Origin: Chondrilla cf. caribensis | Taxonomy: Eukaryota; Porifera; Demospongiae; Chondrillida; Chondrillidae | DNA: 64,000 nucleotides | Assembly (NCBI GenBank): GCA_964020155.1 | Contig: OZ026552.1 | Location: forward strand, 1,241,001 to 1,305,000 | Reading direction: 5' to 3' | In this document: piece after piece, positions 20,719 to 31,914 of the stretch | Layout of the letters: each line of letters starts with the position of its first letter | How positions within the stretch are numbered: the first letter of the stretch is position 1 | Notes under the pieces: generated by a model | The model's database searches: none | The model's input: only the letters and a program-made list of their open reading frames with translations | Told to the model about the DNA's origin: nothing | Program-made: the position numbers and the translations under genes

Positions 20719-21360
20719 AATGAGGTGTTGTACAGTGCATTATTATTTCTCAACTCGTCTACTTGTTATAATATTATAATGTCATAAGCACATAATACTC
20801 ATGCTTTCAATATCTGACAAGTAGCCCATGCTGATGATTGTCATAATAATCATACTAAATTTTACGAGACACTCGTACGTATATTGATACAGGTTATAAT
20901 GATTAACTTGCATTGTATCATTTATATTATGTCAACATGCATATTATATATATATATATATATAATTATATGCATGCCTAATGACTATAGTATTATATAT
21001 GTAAAATATAATACTCCTGGACCATTAGATTTATTATCATGTCATGTATATATAGAATATATCAATAATGGTTTATAATAATTATTATTATTATAATTAT
21101 TATATATATTATAATATGTACACGAACGATGATAATACAGAATGCATGTTTATTTACATTATTGTAATATAATTTGACATACAATTAGTCATTATTACAT
21201 ATACATTGTAGAATATAATATTATTTTCAAAACATAAATTAATTTTATTATAATATGATTTAAGTGAAACATATAAAAATACATGTACATACTACACTGT
21301 GTGTAACAAGTGTGTAATAGTTTCAACAATCAAAACTTATTCATCATACATAAAAATCCT
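20719..21360. other. AT-rich flank of TRIM-NHL copy 3
   Basis: AT-rich with TA runs, resembling the flank left of copy 9 (62.0-62.4 kb) more than the others. No gene seen. Confidence 0.6.
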
Positions 21361-22010
21361 TCAAAATATAGCTACTTGTTTGTCATTGTACAGTGTAACA
21401 AGAAGATCTCCATTGTGGTCAATTACTAGACCACGAAGTCCAGAGCCAACTTGAAATCTATGAACAAGCAGTCCTGTTGTATTGAAAATGACAACACGAT
21501 TGTTACCAGTGTTAGCAACGAACACATGACCATCAGCAGTGAGGAGGATGCCAAGAGGCCAGTCGAGTTGCCCTTCACCAAACTCTCTTTGGAATACACC
21601 ATCTGGATTGAATACTTGGACACAATGGTTGTTGTAGTCAGTGACGTACATGTCCCCATCAGGTGAGATGGCTACTGCAGTTGGCCAGTTGAACTGTCCA
21701 GGACCACTACCTTGTGATCCAATGGTACGTATGAACTGACCCTCTAGGGTGAAGATGGATATCCTGTGGTTATCACTGTCTGCAACATAAACTTGTTTGT
21801 TGTTCACTGTCACTCCCCAGGGATAGGAAAGGAGACCAACACCAAACTGTTTAACAAAGGTTCCATCCATTCTGAATATTCTGAATATTTCAATAATTCT
21901 GAATATTTCGATACAATTATTACGAACATACACCAGGCCATCAGGTACTACAGCTATACCAGTAGGATAGTCTAGGTGTCCATTCCCACTTCCTTGTTGA
22001 CCAATTGATG
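21361..22010 (-). pseudogene. TRIM-NHL copy 3, 5'-truncated NHL fragment
   Basis: Encodes only the last part of blade 1 through blade 6 of the propeller, ending in DKQVAIF. The RING, B-boxes, coiled coil and filamin domain are absent. At about 22005-22010 the sequence switches to a piece of the kinase C-lobe exon in opposite orientation. Blade 2 contains a short internal duplication (EIFRIIEIFRIFRMDG) and lacks the VCN strand residues. The open frame continues into antisense kinase sequence to 22110, but has no plausible start. Blades 4-6 match copy 9 best. Confidence 0.85.
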
Positions 22011-22148
22011 GGTAGCCGACCTGCCTTCCCTGGACACATTCCTTTGGACTACATTGACATTGCAACCAAAGGGTGGCAGAGGGACGTCTTACAGTGGCCA
22101 TCTTTATCATGTACTGTCCAAAAACAGCAAGGATTGTGTATCAACTAG
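22011..22148 (+). pseudogene. Kinase C-lobe exon 3' part fused to TRIM-NHL copy 3
   Basis: Starts inside MGSRPAFPGHIPLDYIDI and runs to a TAG. Arg is CGA here (no TGA). A DVLQWPSL change and a K-for-L change near the end suggest no constraint. Confidence 0.7.
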
Positions 22149-22884
22149 CTCTACCATGAAGTGTTGTACAGTGAATTCAGCACATGTACATACATGCTTG
22201 TTTAGAGTTACTTATTAATATGGCATGCTTTTTAATTCTGGGAAGTTGTACCTTATGCCTTCATAATGAACGCAATAGTTTTAATTTATTACTTACATGT
22301 TTAATAATATTATTATCTAATAGTCTATCCTGTTCATTTGACAAATATATATTACGTAATAATATTTTCCAATTATAACTTGTCTATATACTTGCTCGTT
22401 GTATGATATTCATAAGAATATAGTATTATGTAAAATATACTACTCCATCAGGTTATTATGTCATGTACACATAGATACACATAAATTAACATTTAAATAA
22501 AATAAATAAATGATAATAATAATTACAATACTTATATATAATAAACACAATATAATTAATTAATAATAAATTATAATAATAATGAATAATAATAACTTAA
22601 AGACAAACAAACATAATATATACATGTACATATAGATATAATGTAATATAATACATAATATGGAATAATGTACCTTATATAAATTATTACTATAGCTAAA
22701 TTATGCATATATACATGAACAATGATATGTATGTCATACAATTAGTCATTATTGTACATTGTAGACTATATTTTTATTATAACCAGACATAAGTGAAACA
22801 TGTAATAATACAAAATGTACATTCAACACGGTGTGCGATTGTTTCAACAATGGAAACTTGTTGTCATATGTCATAAAAAATCCC
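22149..22884. other. AT-rich 3' flank of TRIM-NHL copy 4
   Basis: The array-standard 3' flank expanded by A/T-rich runs. No gene seen. Confidence 0.6.
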
Positions 22885-25215
22885 TCAAAATATAGCTACT
22901 TGTTTGTCACGGAACAGTGTAACAAGAAGATCTCCATTGTGGTCAATTGCTAGACCAGAAGGTTGAGAGCCAACTTGAAAACTGTAAATGACCTGTCCTG
23001 TTGTATTGAAGATGACATCACGATTGTTATCACTGTCAGCAACTAACACATGACCATCAGCAGTGAGGAGGATGTCACACGGATACTTGAGTTGCCCTTT
23101 ACCAAACTCTCTTTGGAATACACCGTCTGGACTGAATACTTGGACACGATGGTTGTAGTCAGTGACGTACATGTCCCCATCAGGTGAGATGGCTACTGCA
23201 GTAGGCCAGTTGAACTGTCCAGGACCCCTACCTAGTGTTCCAATGGTACGTATGAGCTGACCCTCCAGGGTGAAGATGGATATCCTGTGGTTCTCAGTGT
23301 CTGCAACATAAACCTGTTTGTTGTTCACTGTCACTCCCCAGGGATAGGAGAGGCAACCAACACCAATCTGTCTAACAAAGGTTCCATCCATTCTGAACAT
23401 TTCAATACGATGATTACAACGATTACAAACATACACCAGCCCATCAGCATCTACAGCTATACCACTAGGAGAGTTTAGCTGTCCATTACCCCTTCCTTGT
23501 TGACCAAATGATCTGATGTGCTTCCTCTGCTCATCAAACACATGAATCTGTTGGATGTTGTGGTCAGCAATGAACGTGTCGCCATTTGGAGCTACTGCAA
23601 TACCCCAAGGACCACCTGGTTGTTGAGTGAAGTTGAGATGTCTCTTGTTTGCTCCGAGTTCTGCAACATTCTTATTGAGCTTTACTGGTTTTGGCTTTGG
23701 TAGGAAGTTCACTCCAAATGGACTACCTCGAACATCACTCCCGTTCACTAGAATGGACAGATCACATTCTTCTGGGTATGTGATAGGGAAGGATAAAGTG
23801 TACTGTCCGTTCTCATCATCACCTACCCTTGCTTTGATGGCAGGACCTGGGATGGGGGACTTGGGACGAAGGAATGCTATAACGTTATCCCCTCCTCTCG
23901 TACATCGGATGTTCTTACTGTTGAATATGTTCAGCTTTAGTGTTATTGGGTCAGATCCATTTGATCGTACAGTCTCTGGTTTGGGCACCACTGTACAGTT
24001 GACAGGACAGGCTCCGTCTTCTACAACACCGAATTCTCTGATTGACTTCAAAAGATCATCTTGGTTGGTGGGGTCAAAGGTCACCACCTGTGACACTGTG
24101 TGCTCAAACTCCTCCTGACACCATTTTGAGGTGAGAACGGATTGTTGTGTTTGGACCAGATCCTTACTAGCTATCGCATCGTGACTGCTACCACTGGTGA
24201 GGAGAAACTGAAGGGATGAATGAGTGTTTGCTGACATCTCCTTTTCCTTCTTAACAGCTGTGAGCTTTGATCTGATGGTATGCTTCTTCTCTTCTGCCAT
24301 AGCTATAACCTGTATACAAAGTTCCTCCTTCCTCTCATCCACAATCTGATGGATGTTTTGGAAGGCTGTGTTGATATTGTGGAGTGCGGCCTCTTTCATC
24401 TCGTCCACAGTTCTGATCTGAGTCTGGAACTCCTTCTCGATCTTCTGGTACTTCCTCTCATAGCAGACGGCAGTCTGACGACCGATCTTCACAGACTGAG
24501 TGTGACGATGGGACTCACTAGCATCAAGAAACACTGGAACATGTGAGGATTTGCGGTCTACAGCACATGCTTGACACATGAGTACATTACACTGTTCACA
24601 GCAATACTCGAGAATCTTCCCATTATGTTGGGGACAGGTAATGAGTGTGGTGCTCTTTGGAGAAAGAGCCTGGATATCCTGAGGGGCTAGGGAATGCATC
24701 TCGGTCAAAGTCTTCACAATGTGGTCTTCAAATGTATCGACCACCTCATGTCCAGCATAGCAACGTTCACACATAAATTTGGCACAGTCTGTACAGAACA
24801 CAGTTGAAGGTGAGTCACCACTCTTACATCGCTTATTGCCACAAGGAACGGGGATGTTCTTGGTCACTTTCTGCACAATCTTCATTCCCTCAATATACCG
24901 AGCTAGGGGACCGTTTGGTACAGGAACACAACGTAGGCTGTCCACTCTACACTCACCCTCCAACATCTTCCTGTTGTTACAGTGAGTGGATGTGTCTCCA
25001 CATTGGGTGCACTTCAGTCGGCCATCTTTCACTTCCAAATTAGGAAGACAATCCTTGCACACTGAGTGTAGACAGCACAACAGATAAGGATTGTTCAGTT
25101 CTCTCTTGCAGTGACCACATGTCACATCAGGTTCAACAATTACTGGATCTTGTTCTTCCCAACGTGACGACTTGTCCTGTGAGGACTGATAATCTGGAAC
25201 TGGACCTTCAGCCAT
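22885..25215 (-). CDS. TRIM-NHL E3 ubiquitin ligase-like protein, copy 4 (B-box cassette B)
   Basis: A 776-residue intact copy with all RING ligands (CGHC, CLHSVCKDC, CTQC). Cassette-B B-box 1 is of the KFMCERCYAGHEVVDTFED subtype, shared with copy 6. One codon is missing in the blade-4 loop (VTDYNHRV instead of YNNHRV type), a change shared with copy 5. Propeller loop residues include VCNRC, QLKYPCD and LFRDKQ. Blade 1 has DTFIADHNIQQI. The start is ATG of MAEGP after a long T-rich acceptor (TTTCTCAG). The leader intron is 25231-26371 and holds a candidate solo LTR. Confidence 0.9.
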   Translation of the reverse strand: MAEGPVPDYQSSQDKSSRWEEQDPVIVEPDVTCGHCKRELNNPYLLCCLHSVCKDCLPNLEVKDGRLKCTQCGDTSTHCNNRKMLEGECRVDSLRCVPVPNGPLARYIEGMKIVQKVTKNIPVPCGNKRCKSGDSPSTVFCTDCAKFMCERCYAGHEVVDTFEDHIVKTLTEMHSLAPQDIQALSPKSTTLITCPQHNGKILEYCCEQCNVLMCQACAVDRKSSHVPVFLDASESHRHTQSVKIGRQTAVCYERKYQKIEKEFQTQIRTVDEMKEAALHNINTAFQNIHQIVDERKEELCIQVIAMAEEKKHTIRSKLTAVKKEKEMSANTHSSLQFLLTSGSSHDAIASKDLVQTQQSVLTSKWCQEEFEHTVSQVVTFDPTNQDDLLKSIREFGVVEDGACPVNCTVVPKPETVRSNGSDPITLKLNIFNSKNIRCTRGGDNVIAFLRPKSPIPGPAIKARVGDDENGQYTLSFPITYPEECDLSILVNGSDVRGSPFGVNFLPKPKPVKLNKNVAELGANKRHLNFTQQPGGPWGIAVAPNGDTFIADHNIQQIHVFDEQRKHIRSFGQQGRGNGQLNSPSGIAVDADGLVYVCNRCNHRIEMFRMDGTFVRQIGVGCLSYPWGVTVNNKQVYVADTENHRISIFTLEGQLIRTIGTLGRGPGQFNWPTAVAISPDGDMYVTDYNHRVQVFSPDGVFQREFGKGQLKYPCDILLTADGHVLVADSDNNRDVIFNTTGQVIYSFQVGSQPSGLAIDHNGDLLVTLFRDKQVAIF

Positions 25216-25254
25216 TTTACTCACTTTACTCTGAGAAAAAAAGGTGAGACGTTT

Positions 25255-25616
25255 TGCGACAATGTACTGTGGTACTTACGTAATTTAGCATATGTGTGAG
25301 TAATGCATGTAACCTTATACCATATTAGTATTCGCTTTACAGTGAATGTCTCTTTGTGTTTAGTGTGTGTGCTTGATTATTGTAATGCATAAGTTATTTT
25401 AGCATGTCTTACTGGGCATGTGCTTGTGCGGCCTGCGGCGTGTGCTGCTGTACTGTACCCATTGATTTGCAATGTACTTAGTTGTGTACTGTACTGTTTA
25501 GTTCAGTTGTTAGTTGTTAGTTCAGTTGAGTTGAACTGTAGTTGAATTAATAATCTTGGTGAAGTACATTTGCTGTGACGCTCGCAACAGCCTTAGTATA
25601 ACATAACTTCGTGACA
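25255..25616 (-). mobile_element. Candidate solo LTR in the leader intron of copy 4
   Basis: A 362-bp insertion absent from the other leader introns. It starts TGCGACA and ends TTCGTGACA (TG...CA ends), with CGTTT at 25250-25254 and CATTT at 25617-25621 as a nearly matching 5-bp duplication. The uninserted site occurs in other units as GAC(G/A)TTTCAATTGAG. No internal coding region remains, so the class rests on end structure only; strand is arbitrary. Confidence 0.4.
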
Positions 25617-26371
25617 CATTTCAATTGAGAGAGAGCAGAATCAATATTAACTACAGAAATAATCACAGCTTCATCTAAATGGGATGGTTGACCATAAGTA
25701 ATCCGGGTACACTATGCAGCAACACAAACTACTCTTTACAATATAAACACAAGTGGCTGTAGACTCCAAAGAGTCCAGCCAACCCCACATTCATCATAAT
25801 ATACCTACCCTCAGTATTACAGTGTACAGCTATACAATCCTCACGTTACTCATAGGACTGATAGTAACAAGATATTGAACCATAGACCTTAGATACCTAG
25901 AGTCTATGATAATTGAACCAAGTGTGCTGACTGACTCATAAAGTTGTATTTCATGGATTATGTAGTACGTGTAGTGTATGGTTGTAATGGTCAGACTACA
26001 CTGGGAAAATGATGTTAGCTAGCTCATTCCATAGTCAAAGATACTTATCTATAGGTCATTATCAGCCTAGATTGTAGACCCTAATGCGAATCAGCCTACT
26101 TATAGCTACAATTGTTTATAATGTACGAAGTGTAGCTAGCTATGTGTACACTAACTGATTTATGCCCAGCAATCATGAGCATATTCTAACAGGCAGGGGA
26201 AGAGTTATAGTGATAATTTCTCCACGAATAGTGAACGTACACAAAATATTAACTGATCGTGAGTCCCATGCATAGCTATAGCTAGGTAGCTACAGAGACG
26301 TGCAAGATATCGGAATGTAGTGGATACCGTCATTTTGAACAAAACCAACTACTGTTCCATGGTAAACGTAC

Positions 26372-26504
26372 CTTACGAACGATTGAGTAAGCTTCTTGCA
26401 AAAATGAAATAGAATTTAGACTTGAAAATTTGTGAACGATCGAAACTCTCTACGAAATGAAAGGGCGTTCCGCGAACGAACTCGTGACTTCTCTGATCAC
26501 GTGA
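26372..26504 (-). promoter_or_regulatory. Promoter and leader-exon donor of TRIM-NHL copy 4
   Basis: Donor AAG|GTACGT at 26372 and TCACGTGA at 26497-26504, 125 bp apart. The plus-strand TATAAA of other units is degraded to AGTAAA. Confidence 0.5.
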
Positions 26505-26741
26505 CACAGCTCTCCGTCCTGCCCCCTCTAACGATCAGTAAATCCTCAAATAAAATTCCCAACGACTATGAATGTAATTTACATGATGTAATGTAGATGT
26601 AATCAGCAGTGAAGTTCTTTTATATTTCCACTTCAGTTTCATCTGGAGGAAGAAGAGGATGTGGTTTAAGAGTGAATTGAACAGAGCATCTACTCACACA
26701 CATACGTACACATAAACACATGAATACACACACGCACGTAT

Positions 26742-26888
<147 letters not shown>

Positions 26889-26998
26889 TTTTATAAATAT
26901 ACATAAATATGCACAATGTCATGCATACTAGCTCAAACACACAGCAAGTACAACCAAGTAGTATCCTAAGTACACACATACCTACTGACGTACATATG

Positions 26999-27643
26999 CA
27001 GGGCCGGAGCAAGCTCTGCGGTAGTGGTACGGCCATCAGCGTAGCATAGTGCATCGTGTTAGCATTCACATTACACGAAATTAGATGCATCATTATACGG
27101 TCCAGTGTTTCCCCAGGCCATTTTAGCAGGGCACTCTACCCTGCTAAAATTTCTGACCGCCCTTCTATTTTTCATAACAATAATATTATAAAAATAAATT
27201 TATTAGGCATGTGTGTGGCTATACAAAAATGGATGAGGCATATCTGTATTAATTTTACTGTTTCACGTGGTAATGGCGTCTTTTTTTAGATTCAGAAGAG
27301 CCTTCGCTGAAGTTATCGCTTTCGACGAAGCTTCAGCGCACGAATTTCAGCCAAATTTCTTAGTCTCGGCATTCAAAATCGGCGTTTTAGAAGTTGCGCA
27401 ATAGACATCATAGCGACTTCGAGCATAGTATCAGATAATGAAGCTTAGTTTGAAAGAAATTGTGAACGAAATTCTCTGTAAGGGGGCCAATGTTACATTT
27501 ACCAATGTTAGACTAATAATATTTAGTTAAGGTTATCATATCTTTGGTTAATGCCATGTTAGTGACATTTTAATTTTTTAAGGCCATGGTCAAAAAGTGG
27601 TACGGCCATGGCCGTAGTAGCCGTACCAGTTGCGCCGGCCCTG
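26999..27643. mobile_element. 645-bp hAT-like nonautonomous DNA transposon
   Basis: Terminal inverted repeats CAGGGCCGGAGCAAG and TTGCGCCGGCCCTG agree at 12 of 14 positions. CAGGG-type ends are typical of hAT elements. Subterminal GGTACGGCCAT motifs occur near both ends. The flanks (TACATATG left, CATGATATG right) do not give a clean 8-bp duplication. Inside, around 27105-27170, a CAGTGTTTCCC start followed by a hairpin (ATTTTAGCAGGG / CCCTGCTAAAAT) looks like one end of a second element. No transposase frame. Confidence 0.65.
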
Positions 27644-28151
27644 CATGATATGTACATATGCAAACAAACATATACATACACATTGTACATGTGTACAAGA
27701 AGCCCAAGTTAGGACTCCCTATTCAACCTGGGGAGATCAAACACCCAGTAGGTTATCATAAGGCACCATGATACACATTCACATGAACGGAATACACAGA
27801 CTGACCCTTCTGACTAGATCTGGACAGATGTTGAGGGAGTGAACCAATCCTCTCAGGTGAATGACCATGTCCATGATATGGTAGACTATCCTTCAAAACT
27901 TTCAACTGATGGTGGGAGTGTCAGAAATGTGCGTGTACCCTATAGAATGTGAGTGACACTCAGTACAATTTGATACCTCCCAGACTATCACATGTACAAA
28001 CCAGCAATAGGTAGTGTTAGTATCAACCAGCTCAGACCCTCTACACCACATATACTGGGAGTGTACACAGAGTATCTATGTTATACACTACATGTACAAA
28101 CTATACTTGACATGCACACTCACTGTGCTGGAGGTGAACACGTGGTGATTA

Positions 28152-28508
28152 ACAGAAGAAAACCTGTCCAGGAGGATCGTGTGCAGTACAGCTACCATGC
28201 ATAGGTTTCTCCTACAATGTTCACTTCAGATCAGATGTGATGTTGTCTTGCTATGATGTGCTGGTTGAACACAACAAGTGCTTCCTGTCTCCATACATAC
28301 AGGAACTTGACGACCTTGTTGTTTCTGAGAAATGTACAATTCTTGAATTTGAATCAGGAGGTGTGACCAGTAGGAAGCTTCCACCAGTGCAACAAGTCCT
28401 ACACACAACAAATAAGTACAATGACACTCACTTGATGTGCCACAATTGGCTCAGGGAAATTAAAGTCAACATTTTGTCCTCTCTACTGCGTATACTCCCA
28501 CCATGCTA
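28152..28508 (+). other. Conserved unassigned open block (unit 4 copy)
   Basis: About 118 codons without a stop, preceded by GTGATTAACAG, a possible acceptor. It includes GFSYNVHFRSDVMLSCYDVL, VEHNKCFLSPYIQELDDLVV and SEKCTILEFESGGVTSRKLP. Copies at 9.54, 37.46 and 53.29 kb carry stops or frame changes, so only this copy is open. I do not recognise the family. It could be an exon of a decayed gene or a transposon piece. Confidence 0.35.
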
Positions 28509-29830
28509 ATGAACCTGTGGCAGGAGTTTGATGCAGATCAAGTAGTTTTGCATGTTTAGGGGTGAAAATAATAATAGTAACTGTACATATACATGAAATA
28601 TATAAATATATGTAGGATACTACATACAGCCTCCAATGATTTCCTGGGTTTTAAAAGGGAAATTTGTTTCTAACAGAAATTACATCTATACATTGAGTCC
28701 ACATATACAGGAGATCCTATGAGGACACTCATACACTGGATTCATATTACATTATCACACCAAACTCACCTCTTGGGTCAAATGAGACATCTCATAGATG
28801 TTGACATAGCATGGTCTGGACACAGTCAGTACTACTGGTCAGTTGACTGGGACACTATCAAAACTACTTCACAACTGAGTTATTGTCGAGTTCACCAATT
28901 CAACGTTGTTCATGTTCCACAAATATCTTTGTTTGGTTGCATGATAGGTGAGGAGTCGATTAAGAAACGCTTGTCAATGAATGTGACTACGAATAAATCA
29001 GTAGCTGCAATACACGGTTAGTCGGTATGCTGGATGTGAACCGCGTGTTCTGGGAAAATTCTGCGAAACGTATAAAATCTAACACAAATTTCTGCTAAAC
29101 TCTTCTCTTCATGTCATTTTCTCCCGATACGGTGTCCCGTGTCCACGAAGGACGTCTCCTGTGTTCTGTGGTAGTCGTCGGTCATTTTGGCCAAAACAGG
29201 AAACCCTTTAATTTGGGACAGGAGGCGTGACCTGTGAAAAAGTAACGATGCATGCAATAGCTAATCTGCTTTATAGAGCTCATCGTCAGTGTTCGGGTTC
29301 CATGGACGAGTTGCTTGCTGCTCTTGTTTAGTGAGTTTCATTGTGAAGATCCCCTCCAATCCTCGCAAACGCCCACATCTTCATATTCATGGCAAGTAGA
29401 GTGTAGCTACCTTATGTACAGTAAATTGTGGCTGTCTCCGTTACCATGGTAACTCATCTATTGTATGTTCCTCGTGAGGTCTACTATGCAGTTATAGTGA
29501 CATTGATTGGTGCATTCAAATCTGTACCTGCTGTGTGACAGTGTGCACTGCATGTACATGCATGCTGTGTGTACATGTTTATGTACATGTCACTATAACT
29601 ATGAACACAGCACCCCCTATACCTACAGGGCTGCTGTGTATGTACTGTAGTGTTTGTACTGTACTGTATGGTACATATGCGTACGTACATTGCATGTGTG
29701 CATATTCTTGTCTACTCTGTGTACATACAGTATAGTACATATTCATTGCATGTATGTGTGTACTGTGGTTAACTGTGTGTACACACTGTACAATGCTTTT
29801 ATGTATCCCCAATGCCTATCTGCCCCTCAG
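28509..29830. other. Spacer 4, middle: unit sequence
   Basis: Contains an open stretch with HLIDVDIAWSGHSQYYWSVD around 28790-28860, recurring with damage at 38.1 and 53.85 kb. The remainder is low-complexity TGTA/CATG DNA. No family recognised. Confidence 0.45.
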
Positions 29831-29898
29831 AATGGACCTGCCTCAGTACACACTAACTCCTCTAAGGGTGAGGAATCTCAACATCAACTCATTGTAAG
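29831..29898 (+). pseudogene. Exon-like block (unit 4 copy of 2165-2232)
   Basis: CCCCTCAG acceptor and AAG|GTGAGA donor, both canonical, around NGPASVHTNSSKGEESQHQL. Confidence 0.45.
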
Positions 29899-30608
29899 GT
29901 GAGAGGCAGGGTCAGCCAGTGGTTGTACGCAGTGTGCTGTTGTCTCTTTTCTGGATGTGAACCAAATGCTCACATGTTGGTATCCCTATGTATGTATCAT
30001 ATGGACCCTGGGGAGCTTTTGTGACTGCCCACAAAACACATCCTGTGGTCTCTAGATCTACTAGTTCTGTACTACCTCCAGGAGGGTGTACATGTGCTTT
30101 GATGCATCACTTGGACACCAGAGTGGCCATGGTAACCAGCAATAAAATTTCAAATTTTTGCTGGTCACCACGAGGCCTATAGTACCAGGAGGAGTGTGTA
30201 TGCATTCAAATTTGTTTTGTTAATTTGGATGTGGACACTGACTAGCCCATGATGACAAGCAACAAACATAAAATTACCTCACCAGTCACCAAGAGGTCTA
30301 CATATAGCACCTCCATTGAAATATACGTACATACAGAGGTACATGTATTTATACGTGTATACATGTATACATACTGTACAAACTGAAATTGGTGCTCTGG
30401 TTACTTTTGACTGTTCTGATCTCTAGGGGACTGAGACAATACACATCCTCTATCATGTGCATGCACATACATATTGTATGTACCTACTTATCTAAGAATA
30501 TATATACAGTGTGAGTATGTATTATATTTATGAACCAATAATACATACAATCAAATGTATTGATGTACAGTACAATTACATATATTATGTACTCACATCT
30601 GTTGCAAT

Positions 30609-30704
30609 CCTGTGGTGGTCCTAGTGCTTCTGGCAAGGCTAAACCTGGAGTGCACTATAGGCTGAATGCAAGGGACATCCCCTTCATCTTGCATGGGAAC
30701 TGTG
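30609..30704 (+). pseudogene. CEP57-like exon with lost acceptor and frameshift, unit 4
   Basis: Reads SCGGPSASGKAKPGVHYRLN, but the acceptor is TTGCAA instead of TTGCAG and a 4-bp insertion (CATG) precedes the donor. The exon can no longer be used. Confidence 0.7.
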
Positions 30705-30907
30705 AGGAAACTTTTTGATCAGAGTAAACACACGTACACACCGATAAATGCACATGTACATGAATTAATAGGATACTACATATGAATGTGCATAATATGT
30801 GTATGTAAGTACTATATACGCATATATATATGATTGTATGCAGTGTGTATGCAAGTGTAACATACATAATAATATTGTGTATAATGTTCTTATGTACATG
30901 TTCACCT

Positions 30908-30962
30908 GTGAATGACCCATGTTTGCACACACTTGAGTGAAAAACCTCAATGAACTCAACCT
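30908..30962 (-). pseudogene. Antisense conserved exon (SSVCKHGSFTG), unit 4
   Basis: Minus strand: acceptor TACTTACAG, exon reading VEFIEVFHSSVCKHGSFT, donor ACAG|GTGAAC. Both splice sites are canonical. The unit-6 relative at 47043-47095 differs mostly at synonymous positions. The family is not recognised, and no neighbouring exons could be linked. Confidence 0.45.
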
Positions 30963-31099
30963 GTAAGTACAGTACATACATACTCCTAGTATTGGTTGTA
31001 CATGACATGACACGGTACTCATATTATTATGGATGATATGAATGTTGTACTTGTACATGGTACTAATATTATGTGCGATAATTACCATGCATTACTGTA

Positions 31100-31687
31100 T
31101 CCAGTGTGTACCTGTGTTCTTGTGTACTACTATCCAGTGTGTACCTGTGTTCTTGTGTACTACTATCCAGTGTGTACCTGTGTTCTTGTGTGCTACTATC
31201 CAGTGTGTACCTGTGTTCTTGTGTACTACTATCCAGTGTGTACCTGTGTTCTTGTGTGCTACTATCCAGTGTGTACCTGTGTTCTTGTGTACTACTATCC
31301 AGTGTGTACCTGTGTTCTTGTGTGCTACTATCCAGTGTGTACCTGTGTTCTTGTGTACTACTATCCAGTGTGTACCTGTGTTCTTGTGTACTACTATCCA
31401 GTGTGTACCTGTGTTCTTGTGTGCTACTATCCAGTGTGTACCTGTGTTCTTGTGTACTACTATCCAGTGTGTACCTGTGTTCTTGTGTACTACTATCCAG
31501 TGTGTACCTGTGTTCTTGTGTACTACTATCCATTGTGTACCTGTGTTCTTGTGTACTACTATCCAGTGTGTACCTGTGTTCTTGTGTACTACTATCCAGT
31601 GTGTACCTGTGTTCTTGTGTACTACTATCCAGTGTGTACCTGTGTTCTTGTGTACTACTATCCAGTGTGTACCTGTTTTCTTGTGTA
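31100..31687. repeat. 33-bp minisatellite, about 18 copies
   Basis: Unit CCAGTGTGTACCTGTGTTCT continued by TGTGTACTACTAT. Copies differ by TGTAC/TGTGC at one site, alternating irregularly along the array, plus one CCATTG variant near 31530. Because 33 is a multiple of 3, all plus frames stay open, which makes spurious 200-290 aa frames. It stops at a 19-bp inverted repeat (TACCTGTTTTCTTGTGTA / ACACAAGAAGACAGGTA) at about 31669-31711. Confidence 0.95.
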
Positions 31688-31712
31688 GTAAGTACACAAG
31701 AAGACAGGTACA

Positions 31713-31767
31713 GCAGCCATTCTGGATGGCTCCTCTCATACTAAAGCTTCTGACTTGTACTCTTTCA
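31713..31767 (+). pseudogene. Kinase APE exon, altered, unit 4
   Basis: Reads AILDGSSHTKASDLYSF, so Pro-Glu of the APE motif is lost. The donor A|GTAAGT is kept. The DNA to its left has been replaced by the minisatellite. Confidence 0.6.
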
Positions 31768-31914
31768 GTAAGTGTCAATATCCAGTGCACTTCACCTTGT
31801 TCAGCTTGTGTAACCTATCACATTACATTGTACTCTCCTGACAGATTACAATGTACTAATTGGTTAGAGCTAATTAGTCGGCAACATTCTTGTCATGAAT
31901 CATCCATTATCCGA

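Noticed and set aside
22011..22110. N-terminal extension of TRIM copy 3 (MIKMATVRRPSATLW...)
   Set aside because: It is antisense translation of the fused kinase exon and matches no TRIM sequence.
31100..31687. CRISPR-like array
   Set aside because: The 33-bp units abut with no spacers and the context is animal nuclear DNA.
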